Assembly: GCF_018446385.1 (NCBI RefSeq)
Contig: NC_056001.1
Span: forward strand, 8,736,672 to 8,800,671
Source: Zingiber officinale
Taxonomy: Eukaryota > Streptophyta > Magnoliopsida > Zingiberales > Zingiberaceae
Reading direction: 5' to 3'
Length of the DNA stretch: 64,000 nt
The notes beneath the pieces were generated by a model. That model saw nothing but the letters and a program-made list of their open reading frames with translations. It made no database searches and was not told where the DNA came from. Shown here one piece after another: positions 23,161 through 37,100 of the stretch (the first letter of the stretch is position 1; each line of letters opens with the position of its first letter). The translations under genes and the position numbers were made by a program.

Positions 23161-25760
23161 CTAGATCCAAAATCAACAAGTCATTATAAAGATATGTGAA
23201 TATCCTTTGGGCACAACATAAAGTAATGCAGTTAATGGTGAAGGGACTCTGTGGATTTTAGTGGGGCTCGCGGGTTGATCTGCCTAACCCACAACCTGTT
23301 TTGGATTAGGTTGGGTTGGGTTAAGAATTTCCCAATCTATCAAGATAATGGATCGGCTCGTCTCTCCTCGCCTTGTCAAATGGTCAGTCCACTATGAGTC
23401 AGTCCACCCCGATATGGATTGTTATGTCTGACAATTAAGCACGAATCCTCTATACCGCAAAATACTATCTAAAGATATACCACTCCATTCATTAGTGGGA
23501 TCCTCTGGACCCCACCTATTATATAAATGGAGTTCAAGAAATCCCACCTACAAGATACCTCTGGTCGGAATGAACCAGGGATACGGGTCCATAGGATCCC
23601 GTCCGCTGACAACCCTGCATCCAGAAGGACAGTGAAAAGAAATACAATTTTAAACCTGTCAAGTCGCATATGCTTCAATTGAAGCAGCGAGGGGCTTTGC
23701 TCATCAAATTTTGACCAGCCAGAATTTAAGAATAAGTTCTAATCCTTAAATTGAGTTTGTGGTTTTGTTTTATAGCTAGTGTATGGGTGCATGGGTGCTT
23801 TTATGGTTAAGACATCCATGAAGTTCTAATTAGTCATATTCTTTTTATTCTTTTAGAGCAGCTTATAAATAACCTAATTTTCAATCTTTTATACAGTTGA
23901 ATTATTTGCTTCTAAAGCCTCAAATAATGTAACGGCAATGGCTTTTAGTTGTTATTTAGTTCCTCATAATGTTGAGGGAGTTTCATTGGTTGACAAAAAC
24001 TTCTACGGTTCGAATTTAGTGCGTATTCATCAAGTACTCCTACGGTCCTACCTACTTTTGTACCTCGTAACTTGGCTCAGGATGCACCAAGGTCGACAAC
24101 CGTTATGATAAGATCAGATTTGAATTTGGCATCATGATACACCAGGGCCAACGCTTCTGTGGCTTCATATATAAATCCCCTTCCATTTTATAGAAAAGTT
24201 CTCCTAATATTATACTTTTAAATCCTTTATAATTTTACCAATAGTAATTACTACTTCCAACTTCCTAGCAATACTTAGTTGTAACCATATGAAACTTACG
24301 AAGTTGTATGTTTTTGTTTTCAAGCTGTAGTCAACTTTACCTTTTAATTAAATTTTCTTCTACCTGCTGATAATATATATATTGAGCTTTAATTTTGGTC
24401 AATGAAGGAACTCCTCCACACGTCACTGGTAATTGTCAACTTTGAATGATTGCTATGAAGAGTTCAAGATTATGGTGTGGTTTTCCTAGTGCGTACATAA
24501 TTTTATCCTAGTGTTTATACGAGGCTGTTTTCATGATTCCAACCTTTAATCACAAAATAATAAATTTACTATTGCACTAAGGTTCTCTTTCTAAGCAAAA
24601 CTAGTTAAAAAAAATCTTACAAAATAATAACAACCCTCCATAATTGTTACATGCAAGCTATGCCTGCCCTAAATTTAGATTATTAAATTTATACGATAAT
24701 ATATAGATGATAATATATCTAGAGGACAAATAAAAAGATTGTAGGAGTTGAAAAAAAAAATGCATGACTTTAGATTAAAAAAATTAATTATAGGTTGAGT
24801 CGGTCCTCGCTGTTTGAATTCTCCGTCGATTTTAATTTAGAGTCTTTCATGCTGCAACATGTGATATCTCTCGTTCTAAATATTCAATATCGTTAGCTCA
24901 CATATAAACGTATGAATTAGGTACCGAGTAAACTTCGACGTGGTAGGATATTTTTCCACGACTTCACCATGATTCAACTCTTATCTCATGTTATAAATAT
25001 ACCGATATGATTTGACTAAGCCTGGGGGGATTAATTTAAAGTCTTTCGATTCCACAAGAAGTCCTCATATGCAAGTTCAACGTAAATTCTAACATAAATT
25101 AATCAAATATAAATTAGCTTAACTAAAATAAGGTCGACTTAGCATTGCTGCCCAGGTAATCATAGTCCTTGCCTAGTGGGCAAGCAAAGTAGATCATCTT
25201 TTTTATTTCATTATATATTATTTTGACTATCGGAATTGACTAACAACTTGTTTTTTTCATGGCCATATCTTCTAATTTCTATATTTATCCTATATAATTA
25301 ATTTGGTAAGTGTGGTTGACCAAGATCTAGTCTATATATACAATATAGCATCTCTCTCTATATTAATTCCATTTGGAAGAGTGAGTAACCATCTCTAAGC
25401 AAACCGATCGAGTCAAACGATGAATATCCATTCGAGCCATTTGGCACGTTAGTCAAATCCTGAATATCCAAATTCCAAAGTAAATCTTTTAATTTTCTTG
25501 ACAGAGAATAAATAAAAATCTGAACTTCGTACGTAGGTAATTAAGATGCATGATACGATCTTCCCCGGTTTGAATTGGACATGGCCGGTACTTATATTAT
25601 ATATATAATGCTACGACTTGTTCTTGTGAATGACAACTTGAACACATTCATACACGATTACGTGATCATTATTCACTTTAATTGGTTCAAAATTAACTAA
25701 TATCCATAGCTTACGTACGTCTGTGATAACAAAACAAGGAAAAAATCCGCCATGAAACAA
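23161..25760. other. Intergenic region upstream of the NAC gene
   Basis: No protein-coding gene seen. It includes a second copy of the foldback spacer (about 23180-23215), a GC-richer patch with ggatcc and gggtccataggatcc words (23490-23620) that may be an old element, and AT-rich DNA. The last kilobase should contain the NAC promoter, but apart from the TATA-like box I cannot support specific sites. Confidence 0.5.
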
Positions 25761-25770
25761 CTATATAAAC
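25761..25770 (+). promoter_or_regulatory. TATA-like box of the NAC gene
   Basis: The word ctatataaac lies about 100 bp before the ATG at 25866 and is followed by a pyrimidine-rich leader (tccccctctctatc). Position and sequence fit a plant core promoter. Confidence 0.6.
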
Positions 25771-25865
25771 ACGCTAATTGTCCCCCTCTCTATCAAACTT
25801 AATTCTCCATAGAACTTCTTCTCCATCGGCATCGATCGACCAAAGCAGCTGCATATTAATTAAAA

Positions 25866-26912
25866 ATGTCGTCATCGATCGGAAAATGTGATACCGTCGT
25901 CTCGCTTCCACCGGGATTCCGGTTCCACCCGACTGACGAGGAGCTCATCCTCCACTACCTCAAGAACCAGGCCGCCGGCCTCCCCTGTCCGGTCCGGATC
26001 GCCGCCGAGATCGACATATACAAGTTGGACCCATGGGACCTACCCGGTGAGTACTCTGATCATTGTTTCGTGGATGGTGCTTATGAGTGATTACATATAT
26101 ATGTATGAGTGCAGAGAAGGCGGTTTACGGGGACCGGGAGTGGTATTTCTTCAGCCCGCTGGACCGAAAGTACCCGAACGGCGTCCGGCCGAACCGGGCT
26201 GGGTTGTCGGGGTACTGGAAGGCGACCGGGACTGACCGGGCGGTGTTGACGAGCCAAGGGAAGGTCAAGATCGGGGTGAAGAAGACGCTGGTGTTCTACA
26301 AGGGCAAGAACCCGAAGGGGGCGAAGACGGAGTGGATCATGCAAGAGTATCGACTTGCTAACGACGACGAAGACGACGACGACGACGATTCATTAATTGG
26401 AAGACCCAAGAACAATTTTGGACCATTTAATTCTTCCATGAGGGTGCGTATTTGTCTTGCCATAATTAATTATTATATATGCGGTCTCAAATACGTGAAT
26501 TAAAATTTTCAAGTTGATTCAGTTAGATGACTGGGTTCTTTGCCGGATCTACAAGAAGAGCAGCCAGCAGTTTTCAGTAGCCGATACGGAGAGATCAGGA
26601 GACTCGGTGACATCGCGTATGTTCAGATGTTCGCCGGAGATTCCCGGAGCGGCGGACTCGGCTGGCTTTCCTGCAGTCTTGCACCGAGATTTCGACGACG
26701 ACGGCAACGTCGTCGTCCCTGCTAATTGGTTGGCGGAGGATTCGGCTAGCTCGAAGCGGAGGAGGGCGTCAAATAATGGTGGGTTTATTCATGAAGGGAT
26801 CAGTGAGGGTTCCAGGAGATCGACGGTCGGTAATCAGTTGGATGCCATGTGCCAGTCTGCGTTGATGCAGCAGTTGATGATGAATCTGGCAGTGAGCTTG
26901 GGCTTGCACTGA
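25866..26912 (+). CDS. NAC-domain transcription factor (NAP/NAM-like group)
   Basis: Plant-specific DNA-binding transcription factor acting in the nucleus. Three exons: 25866-26046, 26115-26443, 26523-26912, joining to 299 codons with GT-AG introns of 68 and 79 bp, the usual NAC gene layout. All five NAC subdomains are present: [16 protein letters not shown] (residues 14-28), [14 protein letters not shown] (48-60), C with [20 protein letters not shown] and [31 protein letters not shown], and [13 protein letters not shown] (from 171). A short acidic run (DDEDDDDDD) lies between D and E. The C-terminal activation part is short, about 115 residues, ending [10 protein letters not shown]. The domain type resembles the NAP/NARS group, whose members control senescence and seed or stress responses; the subgroup is my inference. 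Coding sequence is GC-rich, unlike its AT-rich flanks. Confidence 0.95.
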
Positions 26913-29900
26913 ATTAACTCTGTGGCCCTGTCCTGCATCAAATCTCCAATATTTTAGGATCTCACTTGCAAAGAGAAATATTAAATTACAGTGAGAAATA
27001 ATTTGGGTTTAGATGTTAGGTTTTTTTTACGTCGACCACTCCGTAACTTGTTCATTATTTTAGTTGGGGGTGTATTTTATTTAAATTATCATATATAATT
27101 TTGATTATATGATTATTGAATAATCATATAATTTAAATTATAGAAATAAAACATAATCAGATGTCATGTGGTTATAATAAAAATTTATCTAAATAATTTA
27201 ATAAATAACTTAATTTAATATTTTACTATATTATCTTTAGTTATAAAATTAATCATATATATTATTATTATTTAAATTCTACGTTTTTTTATATGTTTTA
27301 TTATTTTTTCTTTTTCACATTTTTTTTATGTTTTTTTATTTTTTTTTACATTTTTTACCTTTTTTACCTTTTTTAATTTTTTTACATTTTTTATTTTTTA
27401 ATATTTTATGCTTTTCCTTTTTTTATTTATTATTATTTTTTTATATTTTTTCTAATTTTTATTTCTTACTTTTTTTCCCCTTTTTATTTGTTTATTTAAT
27501 GTTTTTTTAATGCTTTTGTATGTTTTACGTTTTATTATTACTTTTTTATTGTTTTTATTTTTTTATTTTTTTTAAAAAAAATTACAATTTTCTATTATCG
27601 GAGGATATTTTTGATAAAAAAATTCATCAATTTCAGAATTAAAAAAATTTAGTTTACTGATTTGTATACCTTTTTTTTGTTGTATGTCCATTAAGAACTT
27701 TAAATGGATAATCAAATTAAAATCAGTAATTTTATTTCATCGCCTCCCATTATTGCTCCTTAAGCCATCCCCGTTAATTAGTCTGAACTTAAATATATGT
27801 TATTTCTTTTTTAAAAAGATATAATATTTTATTTTATTAACATATATTTATATTCATTTTAAGATTATTTATAAATTTCAATGTCTACCTATTATTTATG
27901 AGTCCGTCCACTTATTATTTATGAGTCAGTTGGCCCAAACCAATATACGCATGCTCGAATGATTTTCTCTTTTTTTTTTAAAAAAAATTACTTATTAACA
28001 AAGAATGGACTAAGGGCATCCATTTTAGGACGTTAAATGAATATTAAAATACCTATTTAACATACTTATTTATTATGAGTGGACATGAGAGAGCAAAGAG
28101 GATGGATCATTCTTCATCAATAAAAATGATAGCTCTATATGTAAAATAAATGAGAGATATCACTCTCCACCAATGATAAAGAATGACTCATCTTCTAATC
28201 CACATTTTACAGATTAGATGATCCGCGCTCATGAGAGAGAGGGGGAGACATTTAAATGCATTTATGCCTTTGAACGTCCCTCTCTCATATTTTCTTTTTT
28301 TTTCTTAATTTTTTTTAACTGTAAAAAATTTATATTATTTTTTAAAAATAGTAAATTTTTTTAGAAGTACTATTATTATTAAAAGAATAATATTTTAAAT
28401 ATTTTAAAATATATTTATTTAATATTATATAATTTTAAGATTAATTGAATAATAGATGATGAAACTTATAAATAATGAATGTTAATAAATATATAATAAT
28501 AAACTCTATATTTTTTTATGAGAGGATAAATAACATGTATATTCACGTTCAATGATGAATGCTATAAATGCATATTGATATTAACACCAATGTGATGCAG
28601 TGTTAATGCTATCACACCATTGAACACTGAAGTTCAATGAAACATGAGTGGATTAAAAAAATTAGAAAATATCATATGCGCACCAGATGAGATTTGAGAA
28701 GAATTTGTAAAGTTATATATTCCGCAAGAATATTAGGTTGTTCATAAGGTTTTTTCATTTTTGTAATAGTAATATTAAGTCTCCGGCTCACAGAATGTAA
28801 TTTTTTTTATATATTCACCTGTAATACTTCGATGCTTCTTGTTTGACCCTCTATTAAGAAATTAGAAAATTCAATATAGATTATGACCTAAATTAAATTG
28901 ATCCTTGTATTTTTTATTAAAAAATAAAATTAATAAATAAAATTAAATTAGTGATGTATTTTTTTATGAGATTAAAATAAAAAAAATTATACAGCTAGTT
29001 AACAACTAGTAAATCTATATAACAGCTGGTTAATAATTATATTAATAAAAAAATTAAATTTTCATCTATAAATACTCATCATCTTGTTACTTGTACAACT
29101 TATTTCAATCATACAAATAACTAAATTTCTCTAAATAAATATATTAATTTAATATGCATATAACATATGTACCCCACAATAATGAGTATTGATGTTAAAA
29201 TGAATATGAGAAAATGAAGATGTTAATAGATATATGTGACATGTGAATCTCATATTTTTTTATGAGATAGTGGGTGTTTATAGGGTATCCATATTGGATG
29301 CATTAATGAGGTGTTACAGTACTCCCTTGGTGTAAAAATCAATATGAAGGGGTGTTATAACATCCTTTCTCTTAAACACATTCAATGTGGTAAAAAGGTA
29401 ATTCGCTTGCCCCCAGCGTCCCTGCCAACCTGTACTCTTGAACGCATTCAAGATAGCATGGGTGGGCGGTGGCCCACCCCACATGAGTATATTTGTTTTT
29501 TGTTAAATTTTATTTATTTAAAAATATATAAATTGGGTAAATAAATAATTATTTATTTAAAATTATTATTATTATTATTTTAAATAATAATGGTTTAAAT
29601 TGGATAAATAAAATTGAAATTTAATTTATTTAATGTAAAATAACGATAAAGATAAATGAGTAGGTAATGAGACCCACAAATAATGAATTTATTTGTTAAA
29701 ACGAATATAAGAGAATGAATGTGTTAATATAATAAATGTGCGGCATGTGAAACCCACACTTTTTTTAATGAGATCATCCACATTGCCATTAACACGCATT
29801 AATGACAATATGTTATATTTTTTTAAAAAATTTATTTGTAGCCATTAACACATTCAATTCTTTGAATCGTTAATGCTACAGTAATATAAAAGCATTACAT

Positions 29901-30465
29901 GTTGCCGTTAATGCTTGAAGCATTAACGACATTGCAGAAACCCTTAGAACCAATGTGGATGCTCTATATCATTAAGTATTATAACAACCATATATTAATT
30001 TAATATGAATCCTTTCTTTTCCTCTAAATGAGACTTGCAACTGAAAGATACTAAATTTCTACCATCGTAAGTACTTCCTGATTTATTCTGATGATCAGTG
30101 GAAAACTTTTATAGGATCGAATTGATCATCCCAGATTCAATATTACTCAATCTGATTAATCATTTTTTTTTAATATGGATCCTCTTTTAGTGAGAAGTCG
30201 TTCAAGTCATTTGGATAAGCCTCTGCGAACGCCTTTTAATTTTTTGTAGTGATTGATAAGAAATTTTTGTAAGATCATTTTAAAATTAATCGGATCATTG
30301 AATTGTATATTTAGATAATAATAATAATAATAATTTAAAAATGATAGGGGCAGAATGATATTTTTTTAACTATTAGAGGTTGAACGAAAACTTTGATAAA
30401 AATTTAGGGGTCAAGTTAAATTCCCCCCCGAGACCAATCCGTTGCCGGATAACTAGATAAGGAAT
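26913..30465. other. AT-rich intergenic region with decayed transposon sequence
   Basis: No gene seen. At 27050-27660 an AT-rich element with a long T-rich core (27290-27600) resembles the block at 60640-61190: both have a ttcaagttatcatataa-like start, then taatttaatattttactata, then the T-rich core. At 28014 (gggcatccatttt) and 29964 (reverse complement gagcatccacattgg) there are possible terminal inverted repeats of a roughly 1.95-kb element. Short open frames here follow low-complexity DNA and are not supported. Confidence 0.45.
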
Positions 30466-31137
30466 ATGGCGGCTGCGGTGGGACCGCAATGTGAAGTGGA
30501 GGCTTCCAAGCAACAAGAGGTGGAGGCGGGGTGCGAAGTTTGCGTGCGGTCTGCAGATCCCAACAAGCGTAAACACAATCGCACTTCCACGCGGCTCTGC
30601 CCTCTGCCGATGTGTTTTTGTCGTCGACTTCAGCCTCCCTTCCGCCCGGTTGATGACCTCGGCATGATTTCAGCAGTCATCGCTTCGAAGGAAGATATGC
30701 TAGGTGATTCTTTCCCTGTAATTCTGTCCGTCGCTTCTTTAAATGCAATCTGGGTTTGCCTTTAGCTTTACTTTACTGAAAAGAAGAGACAAGTACATTT
30801 TAGCTGTTGAGTTTCCACTTCGGATGAACGTTCATGTTCATTTGTTTTCAATTTCTGCATTTTGGTTTAGAACTTGCTGGGTCTTTAAATTTATTTTACT
30901 TCACTTTCCAAACGATTGTTTTCTTACTAAATCCTTCTTGTTTCTTTTTATCTTGTTAAATTGACGCGTGAACTCACTATATGTTTGTTTTCTTGATTTT
31001 CATTTAACGATGCATTGAACCCCTAATGTGCGTTAAGGATTTTAATTCGGGTTTTCTTATTTTCTTGACTTGTCTTTACCGTTCCTATTTTACTAATGCA
31101 GGCTGCTTGGTAACCAAGTTGAAGCTGTGAAATCATA
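30466..31137 (+). other. Probable 5' leader of the arabinofuranosidase gene, with a leader intron and an upstream ORF
   Basis: A GC-richer stretch with an ATG at 30466 lies just before the gene. A donor (gatatgctag|gtgattc, near 30700) and an acceptor (actaatgcag|gctgct, 31101) would form a leader intron of about 400 bp. If spliced so, the frame from 30466 continues for about ten more codons and stops at 31129-31131, only a few bases before the main ATG at 31138. This would be an upstream ORF of roughly 90 codons, similar to nothing I recognise. The exon limits are inferred. Confidence 0.4.
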
Positions 31138-34100
31138 ATGGGTCTTGGAGGGACATCTCGAGGTGCTTCACTATGCATCGTTATTCTGCTATTTGTTGCT
31201 CCTCATTGCTTTACTCATACGTTGGAGGCCAACCTGTCTGCCCTGCTGACGATTGATGCTTCACCTCAATCCGGTCATATAATTCCTGAGACTCTATTTG
31301 GTATCTTTTTTGAGGTCTGTAACTTCTTTTGAGCATACATTTATCTCTCTGTTTGCTGACACCACATATTAGGAAAGGCTCTTGAGAGTTAGGGCATGTC
31401 CAACTCTTGAGATTTTTATCCACTGTTTATGCTTATCCTCTACTCTGTTGTCTTTTGGTTACAGATAACAAATAAACATGAATGCACTACTTTCAAATTA
31501 TGGTGCTAATTCTGCATATTAGTTGAAATAGTTTCACACTCAGTTCTAAGATGTAGGTGAATTTGAGGATCTCTGTTGTTCTTGTCAATTCAATTCAATT
31601 GTTCCAGCTATTTGTGCTTTCTCGTCTCTATATAAGGTCCATATCTTGTAGTGTAAAAGACACAACACACACATCCAAAAAGAAAAAGAAAATTCCTTTC
31701 ATTCCAGATTTTCATTGCTAAGCTCACTCAACCTTGATGTATATTTAAGAAAATTTGTTTTTAGCAATATTCATCTACTTAAGCATAAGTCAATTTTTAA
31801 GCTATGTAAGAAATTCCTGCTGGTCTATGTTACTTTCTTTGTAGTCTCTAAGCTAAGAAGTTCCTACATGGTTTATAGTTTATAAGCTACGTCACTTAAT
31901 GAAACAGTAGCTAGTCTATTCTATTATCTATTAGCAATTACATGTATATTTATTAAATTTTACTTGAACTCAGGAAATCAATCATGCTGGAGCTGGTGGG
32001 ATATGGGCAGAGCTTGTGAATAATAGAGGCAAGTTAAATACTCAAATCCTGAAATCTCTGAAGAAAAGTTTCTGGGAAAGTTATAGGAATGAACTAATGT
32101 TCAATCAAAGCTTTGGGAAATGATTCAATTAAACAAATCTTAATTATTCATCATTTATGAATCATCTCAGGGTTTGAAGCTGGAGGTCCCAACACGCCTT
32201 CAAACATTGATCCGTGGGCCATCATTGGAAATGAATCTTCCATTTATGTATCTACTGATCGAACATCTTGTTTCAGTCGTAATGAGGTGGCACTAAAGAT
32301 GAAGGTATTCTGCGGTGATGGAGAATCTGTTGCCTGTCCAGATGGTGTGGGCATATATAATCCTGGGTTTTGGGGCATGGTATGCATTTTGGATTTGCTA
32401 AACTCATTGTTCCCTTTTGAATTAACAAGAAATTATATGATCTGCATTTTACAGAATCTGAAATAGCCTTTTAGTAGGAGACATAAGACAATTCTTTATT
32501 TTTGCAGAGTATTCAATTTTCTTTTGTAAAATTTCTTTTCATCTTCTCTCCCATTTTTACCAATACTCCATTCCATAATGGCCTTATTTTGGGATAAATA
32601 CTTCTTTTTGAAACATATATATATATGGTCAACGTGGTTCTGTTAGAATCCCCTTCACATGAATGCATGGAAGTACATGCTATCTACATCCTTCATCTTA
32701 ATTCACCGAAATACATGATATCTATATGCATAGTCTTATCACTGTAGGTAGTGAAGCCCCAGGGTTTTTTAGGCCCTTCACTCTAACTATTTAACTAGAC
32801 AGTAATTTCCAAAAAAACTGATAAATTTCTTATGGCTAACATTTCTTCCCACTGTTTTCTTATTGGCATTCTTCAGAATATTGAAGAAAAGAAGACATAT
32901 AATCTTATATTGTATGTAAAATCACTTGACATGATCAATATAACTGTTTCACTTACAAGCTCAGATGGATTGCGCAAACTGGCTTCTGCCAATATTATGT
33001 GAGCATCTATATAGTCTTGAGCATTTGCTATAGTCCTTGAATCTTCAGATACTCTACATTAAAGTCGAATCCATTTTTATGATTGTTTCTGGTAGAGCTG
33101 ATGCTACAGATGTGTCAAACTGGACAAGAGTAGAACTACAGTTGGAAGCTATGGCAACAGACAGAAATGCAAGGCTTCAATTGACTACTATGAAAAAAGG
33201 AATTATTTGGTTTGATCAAATTTCGCTTATGCCATTAGACACTTATAAGGTATGCTATGTTTAAAAGATTCTGAGTTCACTTTTTCTAAAGAGGAAGGAA
33301 ATTTAATTAAGAGAAACACATACAGATAAAGAAGAAAAAACAAAAAGGAACATTCTATAGCCATCAGCACAATTGAGTTTCATAAATTGGAGCTTAATGA
33401 TTTGGTTAATACTCAAAGCCCAAGAGTAGTTAAGCAAGTAATAAGCATACAATAATTTTAAAAATTAGCTAAACATGAGATATTCGTAGTGTCTTACACT
33501 GAAGTTCTCATTTGGATTGTTTATGGCCTTAAAATTGGAACCTTTCTATTACACAGGGACATGGCTTCCGTAAGGAACTGATATCCATGATTGAAGATCT
33601 GAAACCCCAGTTCATTAGGTTTCCAGGTATGAAATTGCTTTCATCGTAATTTTGAAAGTTTATATGTGGGTTTATGTTTTCTGTTTATAAACAGTAAGTG
33701 TTGCGATCTAAACAATCGAATCATTAAATCAAAGGGAATTTCACGAAAATCTAAAATAGTTATTGTTGCAAATTTATGCTTTCAGATTTGAATGGAGATA
33801 TTAGGCTGAGAATATGGAAAATATACAAGTATTCGTGGAAGATGTGGGTTTGCAGTAGGAAACAAGGACATTATGATTTTCGACTTTTCTACTTCACTGT
33901 TAAAAGAAAAATGCATTTGATATCGTAGACAAGTGACTAATTATAATCACATAAACTTTCTCTCAAACAAATGTAGATAGGATTATGTGTAAAAAGTTGT
34001 AAAGGCATGCTCAGTCAAGCACTATGTAGATGTTAGATACTTGTAAAACTAACCTGATTTATGGGTCAATTGTTAGGGGTAATGAAACATCCTCCAAAAA

Positions 34101-37100
34101 GTTAAAAGAGGAGATGAGAATGTTGAGATAAATGTGTAGTTCTAAGAGAGGTAAAATAAAATATTATTATTTATGAGCGATGAGATATAGCATCAATACT
34201 ACCAAGTTGAAATAAAATAGATTAATGTTAAAGAAATTGTTCAAGACAGCCGATAAATTTTATTAAGAATATCAACATAAGGTGAAAGTGGAAAATACCA
34301 CCTGCCTTTCTGAACCTTTTTTAAATTGCTTACACACCTAGACACTTGACTTGAATAGTGGGAACTACCCCAATGCTCTAGTGTGAACATGAACAAGAAT
34401 TCTCTTATAAAAATGAACTGTATACAGCAGCTGATCATTTTATAGACTAGTTCCTTTCCTAACAACCTATGATTGATGATGAGTAAAGAGATATGATTAT
34501 CCACTTGGTTCCCATGGAAATTAAAGTTATAGAAAAAATGTAATGTGCATGCAAAGGGGAAAAAATTGTATTCTAGACATATAAAATACTTGTGTTTCCT
34601 CATTAGTAAATGTGATCATGATACAATAGGGAGAAAATGGAACTTTCAAAGTTGAGCACATCAAATTCCTCTACTTACAGCCCTTTTCTGTCGGTCACAA
34701 TTTACAAGGTGTTTATTATGACATCTTAACAACTTTTTTTTTGTTATGGTTTTCCTTTTTTACATTTTTTTTCTAGATGGTCTGTAAAAAATTCTCTCAC
34801 TATCAAATGACTTGTAAGTTGAATGTTAAAATCATTAACTCCATATTTTCTCTTGTTTGGCACCCTATTATCTTGGAAAGAAAATCATCCAAGAATCTAA
34901 GGTGTGCTTGTCCTTCATGAGCTAGGTCATTTATAAGTTCCCACGAGAAGTTTATATGGTCAAATCCTCTTGCCGGATTAAAAATACTAGTAGTTGTTGG
35001 ATATTTGGAAGGTTTTATCGTATTAGCATTTGTTTTTTAGCCCTTGATATATGGTTATTCTGGCAATGCTAATTTTTGTACCAAATGCTTGATTTGAGAT
35101 TTTCAGAAGGGGTAAATTTTTTTTTATTAGTTAATTTGTTCTCAATTTTGTCACTCTATTTTTCACAATCTGGAGTTTATTAATATAGTATTAGCTACAA
35201 CAATAACTTAGTTCCTTTTTCGATTTTTATAATATTTATCATTATGGCTAACTATATGTTTTATGTCTCATAATTTTTAGTTTTTGGACTTATCTGTATC
35301 TTCATTGTTATAGGAGGTTGCTTCGTTGAAGGCGAATGGCTAAGGAATGCATTTCGGTGGAGAGAAACTATTGGGCCATGGGAAGAGAGACCTGGGCACT
35401 TTGGTGATGTTTGGATGTACTGGACTGATGATGGACTAGGATACCTTGAGTTTCTTCAGGTTTGATTTGGAAGCTTTTTAGTTCAAAGTTGGAACTTGGA
35501 AGTTCCAGTATAAAGGAAAGAAATTCCATAATTCACCTAAGGTTCTTATCTTATTATCTTGATGGTCTATTGCAGCTTGCTGAGGACATTGGTGCAGCCC
35601 CCATTTGGGTATTCAATAATGGTATTTTCATCTGCATAGTAAATCAATTGCTTAAATACAGAAAATTTGACACTTTTCTTTGTGCTCTTTTAATTCAGGA
35701 ATTAGCCACCAGGATCAAGTGGATACTACCAACATTTTTCCTTTTGTACAGGCATGATTTGAACAGATATCTTTATAGTCTTACATGCAATTTATCTTGA
35801 AATTTATAACATGCTTTTGTTTTCATTCTGTTACTATATCCAACCATTAAACATTTAATTTATTGGCATATTACATGCGATTGCACGAATATATGCAGTC
35901 TAAATGTGAGGATACTATATACCTTCCGTGAATGTATTTTCTTCTTAAAATTAAAATCATATGTAAAATTTATTCACAATTTAAAATATGTAAAATTCAT
36001 TGACAATTGAAAATCATATGTAAATTTATCTTCTGGAAATCACTTACACCTTTGTTTAATTCAGGATGTTTTAGACAGTATTGAGTTTGCTAGGGGAAGC
36101 CCTGATTCAAAATGGGGCTCCCTTCGTGCTGAGATGGGACATCCAGAACCTTTTCAACTAGAATATGTTGCTGTTGGAAATGAGGACTGCTGGAAGAAAA
36201 ATTATAAAGGTAGAGGATATATGGGAGAAAAATTATTCAGAGCAATGCCAATGCATTATCTTAATACTAGACTTATTTCATGAGATAATAGTCAAGTTAG
36301 GAGTTCACAAAGGCACAACTGGTACAAAACTTGCCATTATAAACAACCATTCTTTTGCTTCATTATTTGTGCTGTTTTAGGTTTCTGTGGGTTAAACTGA
36401 TGATTTATGCACAAATAATTAATTACAAGAGTTTGATTGTGAGCTTGTGTCAATCCACGGATTTATTTGGAGTCCATACTGGCGAAATATACACATGTTA
36501 CTTGCAGTCTCATAGATCTTAGAATTTATATCATTGATGTAACAATGTGTTTTCCTTTGTATCATTGAAGTTACTCTATATGAGAGATGTCAATGCTTGT
36601 CATCATATTTATGAAGCTTCAGAATTACATCAAATTGAGATCCAAACAAGTACTTCTTTGGAGATTGCATTGAGGCAATTATTTCCTTCTTAACATCTCA
36701 TTAGGTACTAAGATCAACTGAATCAAACCATATTCACAGGATCAGTTCTTGCAATGCATAGCAACTTTTTCCCCTCATATTCTCCATTCAATGTGCATAA
36801 TTACATGAATTGGGTTAGTTTATCTTGACTAGTTTTTATGGGTGTTGATATTGCAGTTTAACAAATCAATTTCTGCTGGCCATGTTTGACATCCTTCAAA
36901 AATCCAACCATCAAAGGAGACCAATTCTGTTGCCCATCAACTAAATGGTGTTGAATGAAACATTGTGATTTGTGATAGCCTTTGGTCTTCCTTTACCTCA
37001 GAAAAGGAATAATTGATATCTGTTGCATGCACAATTTCTCAATCATGCTTCTTGCTTGATTCTCATTTGTAATTGAAATTTTAACTACCATCCAAAGTAT

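Noticed and set aside
27328-27510. Open frames of F, L and Y in T-rich DNA (also 60866-61069)
   Set aside because: Low-complexity T runs translated; no conservation is expected.
34241-34603. 120-codon minus-strand frame in arabinofuranosidase intron 6
   Set aside because: No recognisable motif, AT-rich composition like the intron, and no element ends around it.
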